Positions 1 through 6,221 of a DNA stretch of 20,301 nt are shown piece after piece. Origin of the DNA: Bacteroidetes bacterium UBA6063 (GTDB lineage: Bacteria; Bacteroidota; Bacteroidia; NS11-12g; UBA9320); NCBI GenBank assembly GCA_002428905.1, contig DIYD01000137.1, positions 1 through 20,301 on the forward strand, read 5' to 3'. Every line of letters starts with the position of its first letter. The first letter of the stretch is position 1. Under the pieces are notes generated by a model. That model did no database searches and was not told where the DNA came from. It saw only the letters and a list, made by a program, of their open reading frames with translations. The translations under genes were made by a program, and so were the position numbers.

Positions 1-1262
1 TCAAACAGCTCGTGTCGCTTGGCTTCATGTGCACCGGTCGATACCCAACCCACGTCAACCGCATTCATATAGATCTGATCTTCAACAAACTCAGCAGCAC
101 TGGTTCGCGTTAACATGTTCAGGGCCGCCTTAGTCATGTTGGTATGTGGGTGGTGGATCGTCTTATTTGCATAGCTAAACTGCCCTTCAGAAGACGTTAC
201 ATTAACTATAAATCGCTCAGAATTCGGACTATGCTTCATCAGGTCTTTTAGCCCGGATATCAATATATACGGAGAGATATGATTGATTAGATTCACTTCG
301 AGAAGCTCCTCAATTCCTACTTCGTGTAACGTAGAATTCCAGCTGTTTTTGTCCCTATGATCAACGGGTTGTCCAAAACGATTTAACGGCAGGAAACTTT
401 CTTCAGAAGTTTCCAATAACATCTGCTGGTTGGCAACCAAAGGCGTCTCGTTGGGTTGCAATACGTTTCCGAACTCTCGCAATAGCTTTTTTTCCTGGCC
501 AACAAGTGGTTCGTAATATTGCGGTGTATACTTAATGGTTTGAGCCGCATTGTTGATCAATATATCAACCTGATTGAGCTCATTTTTGCAGTATTCTATA
601 AAACCATAAACCGACTGTAGGTTGCGTAAATCTAATCCGTACAACTCCAGGCGATCTTCCCATTCCCTGAAGTCTTTTTCCTGTCTATATTGTTCCAGGG
701 CCAAGGCTGGGAATCGAGTTGTGACCAAAACCCGTGCTCCGGATCTAAGCAGTTTTAGTACAGTTGCATATCCAATTTTTATTCGCCCTCCAGTCAATAT
801 GGCCTGATATCCGGTTAAGTCATAACTCAGGGAACGGTTAGCATAGTTTAGACGTGCACAATCTGGACAAAGTCTGTGATAAAACGAGTGCATTTCTTTG
901 AACGATGCTTTGCAGCTGTAGCACTGTTTTGAATAATTCAGGTGTGAAAATGTGGGTTCATGCGAATCATCATGACCATACTCCGAAACGATGTTTAAGG
1001 CATTGTGTACAATTCGGCTAGAACGAACCGTGGCTTTATCTGCTTCCTGTTTCAGTTGTTTTTCACGTTTAAACCCACCTGTACTTCCGTTTGAAACAAG
1101 TGGTTCAGCGTTGTGTCTAATTTGTTTTTTTGCCGTTTTATGGATTTTTGTAATGAGGGTTTTAAACCGCTGATTGTCAGGGTTTTCTAACGGGTTTCCC
1201 TGAAGTGATTCCAGCACTTTCAGACATACTTCCCACTCCTCCGATGTAAATGAATACGACAT
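1..1262 (-). CDS. Zinc-ribbon short-chain dehydrogenase/reductase-like protein (3'-truncated by window edge)
   Basis: The frame is open from the ATG at 1262 to the window edge (420 codons, no stop), so the C-terminus is missing. Residues 1-100 are charged and match nothing I recognise. A CxxC-x14-CxxC zinc ribbon follows (C114, C117, C132, C135). An SDR-type Rossmann domain then begins: TGGRIKIG at 157-164 is the dinucleotide-binding glycine motif, NNAA at 237-240 the SDR NNAG-type motif, and Ser357/Ser358 the catalytic Ser region. The expected YxxxK reads T374-N-M-T-K378, so the catalytic Tyr is absent while Lys378 is kept. About 70 extra residues lie between NNAA and the Ser motif. NAD(P) binding is likely. 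Redox activity is uncertain without the Tyr, and the substrate is unknown. The two tRNA-like genes lie 39 bp upstream on the same strand. Fold confidence is high, function low. Confidence 0.85.
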   Translation of the reverse strand, partial: MSYSFTSEEWEVCLKVLESLQGNPLENPDNQRFKTLITKIHKTAKKQIRHNAEPLVSNGSTGGFKREKQLKQEADKATVRSSRIVHNALNIVSEYGHDDSHEPTFSHLNYSKQCYSCKASFKEMHSFYHRLCPDCARLNYANRSLSYDLTGYQAILTGGRIKIGYATVLKLLRSGARVLVTTRFPALALEQYRQEKDFREWEDRLELYGLDLRNLQSVYGFIEYCKNELNQVDILINNAAQTIKYTPQYYEPLVGQEKKLLREFGNVLQPNETPLVANQQMLLETSEESFLPLNRFGQPVDHRDKNSWNSTLHEVGIEELLEVNLINHISPYILISGLKDLMKHSPNSERFIVNVTSSEGQFSYANKTIHHPHTNMTKAALNMLTRTSAAEFVEDQIYMNAVDVGWVSTGAHEAKRHELF

Positions 1263-1301
1263 GTATTTGAGCTTGATGAGAGCAACTAGTATTTACAATA
1301 G

Positions 1302-1372
1302 TGGAGTGACCGGACTTGAACCGGCATCTTCAGATTTGCTGTCTGATGTTTTTCCAGTTAAACTATGACTCC
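1302..1372 (-). tRNA. Degenerate tRNA-like gene, anticodon position GCA (Cys)
   Basis: On the minus strand a 71-nt cloverleaf can be folded. The acceptor is GGAGTCA with TCACTCC (C6-C67 mismatch). The D arm is GTTT/AAAC with GG in the loop. The anticodon stem TCAGA/TCTGA is a perfect 5 bp, with loop CAGCAAA. The T loop is TTCAAGT on a stem of only 4 bp (CCGG/CCGG). Positions 34-36 read GCA, which would decode Cys, but position 33 is A instead of the near-universal U. CCA is not encoded, as is common in this phylum. The short T stem, acceptor mismatch and A33 suggest decay or a divergent element. The second tRNA-like gene is 8 nt upstream and probably on the same transcript. Confidence 0.55.
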
Positions 1373-1380
1373 TTAAATCG

Positions 1381-1453
1381 TCGGACAGACGGGACTTGCA
1401 CCCGCGGCCTTCAATCTGAAGAACTGACGCTCTTCTACCTGAGCTACTGTCCG
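1381..1453 (-). tRNA. Atypical tRNA, anticodon position TTC (Glu) with C33
   Basis: This is a complete 73-nt minus-strand cloverleaf. The acceptor CGGACAG/CTGTCCG is a perfect 7 bp with A73. T8 and A9 are present. The D arm is GCTC/GAGC with GG in the loop, the anticodon stem is TCAGT/ATTGA (one G-U), the variable loop has 5 nt, and the T stem is GCGGG/CCCGT. The anticodon loop TCTTCAG puts TTC (Glu) at 34-36, but position 33 is C, not U. The T loop is TGCAAGT, with G at 55 where pseudouridine is normal. The body does not resemble an ordinary tRNA-Glu. CCA is not encoded. All stems are intact, so this one may still be made and processed; its decoding role is doubtful. Confidence 0.6.
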
Positions 1454-1457
1454 CTTA

Positions 1458-1476
1458 ACCAGGAGATTCGCCTGGT
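1458..1476 (-). other. 6-bp hairpin in the tRNA-pair leader
   Basis: ACCAGG and CCTGGT form a perfect 6-bp stem around a 7-nt loop, ending 5 nt before the 5' end of the upstream tRNA-like gene. There is no T run, so it is a poor intrinsic terminator for the 50-residue gene upstream. It could be a leader or processing structure, or chance. Confidence 0.3.
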
Positions 1477-1491
1477 GTTCTTGATTCATTT

Positions 1492-1499
1492 CAAAAGTA
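1492..1499 (-). promoter_or_regulatory. Possible -7 box (TACTTTTG) for the tRNA pair
   Basis: TACTTTTG on the minus strand matches the Bacteroidota -7 consensus TAnnTTTG. It lies 38 nt before the 5' end of the first tRNA-like gene and after the stop of the preceding small gene. I found no TTTG -33 element at the usual spacing, so this is tentative. Confidence 0.35.
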
Positions 1500-1508
1500 A
1501 TACAAATC

Positions 1509-1661
1509 TTATTCCGATTCGGTGCCATCTACGTGTTCGTCTTCGATGAATCTCTTTACGGCATTACGTTCTCTCTTCCAGAACTTACGCTTCAAATAGG
1601 ATCTCAGGTGTTTGTGCCATTCACCGTCCGTTGTGAGTTGACCTTTCTTCTTATTTCCCAT
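1509..1661 (-). CDS. Small basic hypothetical protein (50 aa)
   Basis: An ATG at 1661 opens a 50-residue frame ending in TAA. It overlaps the last 11 bp of the NDP-hexose dehydratase-like gene (ATGGGAAATAA), an arrangement typical of translational coupling. The product is very rich in Lys and Arg in its first 36 residues (GNKKKG near the start, then KRKFWKRER around 24-32) and acidic at its C-terminus. It has no signal peptide or membrane segment. Composition suggests nucleic-acid or ribosome contact, but that is inference only. I have a weak impression that short proteins of this type recur in Bacteroidota. It is probably real because of its tight overlap and its consistent protein-like composition. 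Function unknown. Confidence 0.6.
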   Translation of the reverse strand: MGNKKKGQLTTDGEWHKHLRSYLKRKFWKRERNAVKRFIEDEHVDGTESE

Positions 1662-2928
1662 GCGGTTCGTTCCAGCCGGAATTCAACGTTTTTAGAATCA
1701 AAGATGCCATACAACGTAGTTGGATACCCACCGTATTGCTCGTTTTCAGCAACTGTTTGAATTCAGAAAGAGTCAACCAAAATTGGTGTTTGGAAATGGG
1801 CATATCAGGCACCACATGAACTACATCATAAATACTCGTACTCCGGTAAAAACGGCCTCCTTCTTCAGATTGTTCAACGCGAGCCAGGTTTTCTAAGGTA
1901 TGGTTGGCGTTGTAGTCGTTGGTGCCTGTATAACAGCCAAATGAAGGCATGGCTACCTTTCCTCCATCAACACCTAATTCGGTTTTCACACCAATCAATA
2001 CCTGTTTTTCCCCGTCCGATTCCCGAATACACAGTGTAAAACCAGCGTTGTGTCTGATGCGCATTAAGGGCTGCACCCATGACTCTACCTCTCGTGTTGT
2101 GCTGTGTGTTTTGTACATCTGTACAGATACCCCGCTTCCACCTAGATCAGCAACACCTAAATCGTTTATGTGCCAACCGTTAAGAGCCTCAATCGATGTG
2201 ATTCCACCAGAGAGGTTTACCTGTTGGCCAATGCATCGATATAGGTTGGCTAAAGCCGCTGGTGCTGTTTCTTCTTCATTTGTGCCTCCATATGCCTGCC
2301 AGTCAAACACGCCGAGCATAGACCGCAGGTCGGTATTCACCAGGTGGTCGTGTTGTGCCAAATCAAACAATGCACTCAACTCCACCCAGATCATTTGATC
2401 AGAAGTTGGGATAAGCTCGTTTGTCTCAACAAAACACAACTTCTTGGTTTTTTGGTAATAGATTTCACCTAAGTCCAGTTGGGTACTGTTCGATACTAAC
2501 CGCGCATCGGAACGGTACTCAAAGAAGTATTCTAAAAATGGAGTAGCTTTTCCGCCATGCATTCTCAGGTAGTTCGCTGGAGTGGACTGAACGGTAGGCC
2601 CATATTGGCCAATTCCAACATTACCAGGTTCGATTCTGGCCTGAACCATAACAAAAATGCCATCGTTGCTTTTGTGTACCAGAAGGCCATTAAATGCTCC
2701 CTGAGGCTGATAAAGCATAAGACGCTCAAGGGTGCTCGTGTGATCCTTGTAACCGGTAACCTGGAAGAAGCCGTTGCTCTTATGTACCAATACACCGTCT
2801 TTAAAGGACCACTGGTCTTGTTGATCCATGGTAATTTCATTCAGCTCAAATTGAGCATATTGGATCGTTTGCGCCAGGAACGATTTCAATACATCTACAG
2901 ATTTGGCGATATGTGATGTTTTAATCAT
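1651..2928 (-). CDS. NDP-hexose 2,3-dehydratase family protein (EvaA-like)
   Basis: This 425-residue protein has the family's length and landmarks. A Trp/Gly/His-rich N-terminal motif ends in GFFQVTGY (53-60). QARIEPGN lies at 96-103 and GPTVQSTPANY at 110-120, matching the family's AK.EPGN and PTVQ.T..NY motifs. A weaker copy of the same motif order in the C-terminal half (GVKTELGV) agrees with the two-fold internal repeat of EvaA-type enzymes. Known members remove water from C2/C3 of dTDP-4-keto-6-deoxyglucose on the way to 2,6-dideoxysugars. No sugar nucleotidyltransferase, 4,6-dehydratase or 3-ketoreductase of that pathway is in this window, so the substrate is unknown. It overlaps the upstream glycosyltransferase-like gene by 8 bp and the small downstream gene by 11 bp. 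The family call is firm, the reaction here is not. Confidence 0.85.
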   Translation of the reverse strand: MIKTSHIAKSVDVLKSFLAQTIQYAQFELNEITMDQQDQWSFKDGVLVHKSNGFFQVTGYKDHTSTLERLMLYQPQGAFNGLLVHKSNDGIFVMVQARIEPGNVGIGQYGPTVQSTPANYLRMHGGKATPFLEYFFEYRSDARLVSNSTQLDLGEIYYQKTKKLCFVETNELIPTSDQMIWVELSALFDLAQHDHLVNTDLRSMLGVFDWQAYGGTNEEETAPAALANLYRCIGQQVNLSGGITSIEALNGWHINDLGVADLGGSGVSVQMYKTHSTTREVESWVQPLMRIRHNAGFTLCIRESDGEKQVLIGVKTELGVDGGKVAMPSFGCYTGTNDYNANHTLENLARVEQSEEGGRFYRSTSIYDVVHVVPDMPISKHQFWLTLSEFKQLLKTSNTVGIQLRCMASLILKTLNSGWNEPHGK

Positions 2929-3841
2929 AAATCAGGTTAGTAATTTTTGTAAGTAGTTGATCATTAAGTTCAGGGAACGCGCCATGGTTAAGATGTATCG
3001 CGTGATAAGTTACCCCGAGGTAGGCAGCGAGTTCTTTCGCCGGACTTTCATTTCTACCGTCCCTTTTTTCGGGATCTATGACAATCACTTTTGAGCCTGG
3101 TTTCATCCATACAATGTTGGCAAGTTCCGCACCTCGAATGGTAATTATCTTGTTGGTTTGATGAAACCGTTTGATTTGTTCTGTTAGGTTATGATCTCCA
3201 GGAGTATAGGCCGATATGTTAAGACCCAGGGATCTTAGTTTGTCAACAGCCGACTCCACACCAATAAGCGATCGCCTTGACTTGCCGTAGTGATAACCAC
3301 TACCAATATTTCGTTGTTTATCGTACTTTTCCGAAACCCCTGCACGCTCTAGTAGTAAAATCTCATTACCATAAGCAGCTGAATGCCCCACAGGGCCAAT
3401 GGCGTCCAGAATGGACTGTCTAACGTTGAGCAAATCGTTTCGAAATGCACTACGGTTCCAAAACAACGTGGATCGCAGGTTTCTGGAGAAACTACCTTTT
3501 ACCAGCAGTTTCATTTTTAAGCCTAAAGGAGCGGTTTTGTAGTATTGAGAAGAAGCCATAAAGCTGTCCCATCGCTGGCTCATTACTACTTCACCCTGCG
3601 CTTCATCAACCCTGGAACGAGGCGGAATAAACTCATACGTAATGCCAAAATAATCGAGAACCTCGACCATTTTTTCGTCCAGTATTGGACCGTAGGATTC
3701 AAGTACTACATGTTTTTCGTCTCTGCCGTTTTTCAACAAAGCAGAAACCCCGGATAACAAGTATCCAAGCTTATAGTGAAAATACGATTCTGGAAAGTCT
3801 GCACCACTATAATCAAACCGGAGAACTAAACGACTACGCAC
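2921..3841 (-). CDS. Glycosyltransferase family 61-type protein
   Basis: A 306-residue soluble protein. The C-terminal half carries GT61 (DUF563) landmarks: ILLLERAG at 161-168 followed by an Arg-Arg pair (189-190), LTEQI at 219-223, and RGAELANIVWMKPGS at 236-250, equivalent to the family's hGA.LtN..fm.pgs motif. GT61 enzymes transfer sugars, often xylose or GlcNAc in eukaryotes and polysaccharide sugars in bacteria. The acceptor is not predictable here. The start is a GTG; an in-frame TAG lies just upstream, and a TATCTTTG -7 box 25 nt upstream supports this start. It is the first gene of a unit with the NDP-hexose dehydratase-like gene (8-bp overlap), suggesting that the modified sugar is the donor for this transferase. 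That link is inference. Confidence 0.75.
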   Translation of the reverse strand: MRSRLVLRFDYSGADFPESYFHYKLGYLLSGVSALLKNGRDEKHVVLESYGPILDEKMVEVLDYFGITYEFIPPRSRVDEAQGEVVMSQRWDSFMASSQYYKTAPLGLKMKLLVKGSFSRNLRSTLFWNRSAFRNDLLNVRQSILDAIGPVGHSAAYGNEILLLERAGVSEKYDKQRNIGSGYHYGKSRRSLIGVESAVDKLRSLGLNISAYTPGDHNLTEQIKRFHQTNKIITIRGAELANIVWMKPGSKVIVIDPEKRDGRNESPAKELAAYLGVTYHAIHLNHGAFPELNDQLLTKITNLIYD

Positions 3842-3866
3842 GGCTAATACGTTAACTACTACCTAG

Positions 3867-3874
3867 CAAAGATA
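3867..3874 (-). promoter_or_regulatory. -7 box TATCTTTG upstream of the GT61 gene
   Basis: TATCTTTG on the minus strand is a full match to the Bacteroidota -7 consensus TAnnTTTG. Transcription would start near 3860, leaving a leader of about 19 nt before the GTG at 3841. No clear TTTG -33 element was found. It lies between the small upstream gene and the GT61 unit, as expected for a separate promoter. Confidence 0.45.
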
Positions 3875-3906
3875 ATAGTCTGCGCAGTAAAGTTGAAGTG
3901 GTTTTA

Positions 3907-3923
3907 TCGCTTTGATGAAGCGA
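3907..3923 (-). terminator. Stem-loop after the thioredoxin unit
   Basis: TCGCTT and AAGCGA form a perfect 6-bp stem with a 5-nt loop, 20 nt past the stop of the Lacal_2735-type gene. The minus strand continues TAAAACC, without a T run, so termination is possible but not shown. Confidence 0.3.
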
Positions 3924-3943
3924 GCACTGCCGACTTTAAGCCG

Positions 3944-4111
3944 TCAACTGGCTGAGAGTTGTTCAATTTGCTTTAGAACCTCATTCGCCTCTGCCATTTT
4001 TGCATCGCTTTGCGCCCGATTAACCGTGCTTAATTTATGTGCTTCCTGAAGGAGTTTCTGATACTTATCGTCGAGTTTCTCCAACGGTGTCTTTCTGCGA
4101 AATAGTCTCAT
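3944..4111 (-). CDS. Lacal_2735-type small protein (55 aa)
   Basis: An ATG at 4111 opens a 55-residue frame ending in TGA. The layout is a short basic start (RLFRRKT), then a charged helix with KYQKLLQEAHKLS, then NR.QSD.K..EA..VLK.IE. This matches my knowledge of the Lacal_2735 family of short Bacteroidota proteins. It should be a cytosolic alpha-helical hairpin; its function is unknown. It starts 4 bp after the stop of the upstream thioredoxin-like gene and is very likely co-transcribed with it. There is no signal peptide. Confidence 0.75.
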   Translation of the reverse strand: MRLFRRKTPLEKLDDKYQKLLQEAHKLSTVNRAQSDAKMAEANEVLKQIEQLSAS

Positions 4112-4115
4112 ACAA

Positions 4116-4709
4116 TTACTTCTTCGTTTTAATACTGCAACCTATGGCTTTTGTATAATTTGGATTTGGTTTTTTACCATTGCGCAGTGCGTCAACCGCA
4201 TTCTCGAGGTATTTTTTTGTTACACCGGAAGCGTCGGTTGAGTTATCAATTGCACCGATATACTGAACCACTTTATTCGCATCAAGCAAGAATACATGAG
4301 GTGTTTTTGTTGCACCAAATTTGGGATATACGTGCTGACCCTCATCCATCAGATAGGGAAAGGTAAAGCCCTTTTCTTTGGCTCGTATCTTCATGTTCTT
4401 GAAGTTGTCTGAAGGATATAAATCCGGATCGTTTGGGTTAATAGCGATCACTGGATAGTTCAACGGTGCATACTTGTTGTTCAAAGCTATGATCCGGTCT
4501 TCATAAGCCACGGAGTAAGGGCAATGATTGCACGTAAAGATGATGATATACCCCTTCGCATCGGCGTAATCTTCCATCGCATGCATCTTATTATCTACGC
4601 CTTTTAAGCTAAAGGAATCTACTTTGTCACCTACTTTATATCCTTGAGTTTTTGTTGTCCAGGCAGCCAAAGTAATTACGGCCACCAGACCAATAAGAAG
4701 TTTATTCAT
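4116..4709 (-). CDS. Exported thioredoxin-fold (peroxiredoxin-like) protein
   Basis: Using the ATG at 4709 gives 197 residues with a signal peptide of about 22 residues (MNKLLIGLVAVITLAAW). A TTG at 4718 could add three residues but is less likely; the ATG gives the usual short ATGAATAA overlap with the upstream gene. The mature part is an AhpC/TSA-like thioredoxin fold of the PRX_like1 type: FTCNHCPYSVAYEDRI with the redox pair C60/C63, GxTKTPHVF with the cis-Pro near 137, and a conserved C-terminal Cys (C191). It probably acts as a periplasmic thiol oxidoreductase; its partner is unknown. The upstream neighbour is a second exported thioredoxin. Confidence 0.85.
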   Translation of the reverse strand: MNKLLIGLVAVITLAAWTTKTQGYKVGDKVDSFSLKGVDNKMHAMEDYADAKGYIIIFTCNHCPYSVAYEDRIIALNNKYAPLNYPVIAINPNDPDLYPSDNFKNMKIRAKEKGFTFPYLMDEGQHVYPKFGATKTPHVFLLDANKVVQYIGAIDNSTDASGVTKKYLENAVDALRNGKKPNPNYTKAIGCSIKTKK

Positions 4710-5190
4710 TTTTATCAATTTTTAATAGATCCGAAGTTAATGCATCATAGGTTTCGTACGATTTTTCGAAGAACAGCCTTCTGTCACCTTTCGCAACGAG
4801 GGTAGCGGGTATAGCACCCGACCATGAACTGTCAATCTTGTCTATCCATTCACTAGCTTTACCATCGGCTAATACCACCACATCGCTTTTTATGTTCTTC
4901 CGCTCCATAAATGGTTTGACAGCTGTCTCAACCTTGTCTTCGAAGTCGAGGCTTACCAACACCATTTTGTAAGGTTCATCTTTATGTTTCTCATTAAACT
5001 TTTCGAAATACGGTAGCTCGGCAATACAGGGTCGGCACCATGTCGCCCAAAAGTTGTAGATATAGGTTGTATCTGGATGCAGGTTTTCTAAATGGGCCTG
5101 TTGGAAGGGTTGGAATTCAGTAAATACCGGTACCTGTTTAGGTGCACTCAACCGTACCGCGAGAAAAGCCATAAGTATCAAGTATTTCAC
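4702..5190 (-). CDS. TlpA/ResA-like exported thioredoxin
   Basis: A 162-residue protein with a short hydrophobic N-terminus (GTG start; MKYLILMAFLAV) acting as signal or anchor. The thioredoxin fold follows: FWATWCRPC with the redox pair C52/C55, and GAIPATLV with the cis-Pro at 128. TlpA-like proteins reduce or exchange disulfides in the periplasm, for example in cytochrome c maturation. No cytochrome gene is nearby. It overlaps the following thioredoxin-like gene by 8 bp, so the two are likely coupled and may act on the same substrates. It is the first gene of its unit; I found no convincing promoter in the 173 bp that separate it from the divergent gene. Confidence 0.85.
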   Translation of the reverse strand: MKYLILMAFLAVRLSAPKQVPVFTEFQPFQQAHLENLHPDTTYIYNFWATWCRPCIAELPYFEKFNEKHKDEPYKMVLVSLDFEDKVETAVKPFMERKNIKSDVVVLADGKASEWIDKIDSSWSGAIPATLVAKGDRRLFFEKSYETYDALTSDLLKIDKNE

Positions 5191-5363
5191 TGTATTCTTG
5201 TCGTTTTACACAGACGTTATACCTATAAACACGAATAACGAAAGAAGGTTTTTGCAGGGGTGCAAGTTAGCGCTGCAGATGTACTTTGCCATACTTAGAT
5301 TGCACGAATAGAAATTAAAGAAGATATTTACGCGTCCAAAAACGAACCTCTAAGAAACCAAAT

Positions 5364-6215
5364 ATGAAGAAGTTATCCGTAATTCTACTAATTAGTTTAT
5401 GCCTCCTTGGTAGCGCCTATGCCCAGAACAGATGGTTAAACACCGCTCCTTTTAAATGGGGGGTTGGAGTTCATCAGTGGACCATAAATGATGTATACCA
5501 TGAATTCAGATACGAACAGATTGACAATATCAGTACGAATACAACCAGATTAACACCGGCTACAACGAATTCATTTTCGCAAACCCGTATGCCAATGGTA
5601 TTTGAGAATATTGGGAAACACCTACACCACGAAACAAGCATTACCGGAGTTTGGGATGTGTTGTGGGATGCGTTGAACGGGGTTAAAACAGTGTATGACG
5701 GTGGACCTGAAGCCAGGCGGTTTGAAATGTTCCGCACCCATTGGGCCACAGGTGCATGGATAAAACAGCGATTAGGTGTTTTTGGAGGTGTTCAATATGC
5801 GTACTCAACGATTCGATTTCAGGATCCGAGTGTACCAGACGAGATGATTTTAGGTGGAAATCAACGGGGATTTCACTTAACAGCCATGTACAATGCAGGG
5901 CTGGCATTGGTCAAAACCCGTTTTATGTATGACTGGGTCGCGATGTCGAAGGGTGCTCAAACCGGTACAGGCACCACCCTGGAAATCCAAGGCTACTACA
6001 GTTTTACCGAGTCTGGCTCGTTAGGTGCTTTTGCATCGTATGAACTCAAAACACTTGCACAATCGGGTCCGTCGGGTACGCCTACCGAAGACTGGAGAAA
6101 CAAAGGCATTCAAAACCAGGGTGTTGCTAATTTCTCATACACTTTCCCTGATTTATCGGCACGGTCTCAACTTATATCACTCGGACTATATGCTTTAATC
6201 ACGCCAAGGAAATAG
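5364..6215 (+). CDS. Exported protein of unknown function, probable outer-membrane barrel
   Basis: A 283-residue protein with a clear signal peptide, probably cut after SAYA (residue 20). I do not recognise the family. The mature part is rich in aromatic residues and in alternating polar/apolar stretches of 8-12 residues, especially from about 130 on (GVFGGVQYAYSTIRF, FHLTAMYNAGLALV, GSLGAFASYELKTL). This fits beta strands of a small outer-membrane barrel. It ends in GLYALITPRK, not in the C-terminal Phe typical of larger barrels. The gene stands alone on the plus strand: its 5' neighbour is divergent, and the TonB receptor gene converges on it with only 6 bp between the stops. Reading frame and export are well supported, function is not. 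Confidence 0.75.
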   Translation: MKKLSVILLISLCLLGSAYAQNRWLNTAPFKWGVGVHQWTINDVYHEFRYEQIDNISTNTTRLTPATTNSFSQTRMPMVFENIGKHLHHETSITGVWDVLWDALNGVKTVYDGGPEARRFEMFRTHWATGAWIKQRLGVFGGVQYAYSTIRFQDPSVPDEMILGGNQRGFHLTAMYNAGLALVKTRFMYDWVAMSKGAQTGTGTTLEIQGYYSFTESGSLGAFASYELKTLAQSGPSGTPTEDWRNKGIQNQGVANFSYTFPDLSARSQLISLGLYALITPRK

Positions 6216-6221
6216 GAGGAA

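Noticed and set aside
991..1173. Plus-strand Cys-rich 60-residue frame
   Set aside because: It lies antisense to the N-terminal part of the zinc-ribbon SDR gene, has no recognisable features, and does not look like a separate gene.
1949..2916. Plus-strand frames of 149 and 119 residues
   Set aside because: They lie antisense to the NDP-hexose dehydratase-like gene, whose family motifs are clear, and show no protein-like motifs of their own.
4710..4718. TTG start three codons upstream of the peroxiredoxin-like gene
   Set aside because: The ATG at 4709 begins directly at the signal peptide and gives the usual short overlap with the preceding gene.
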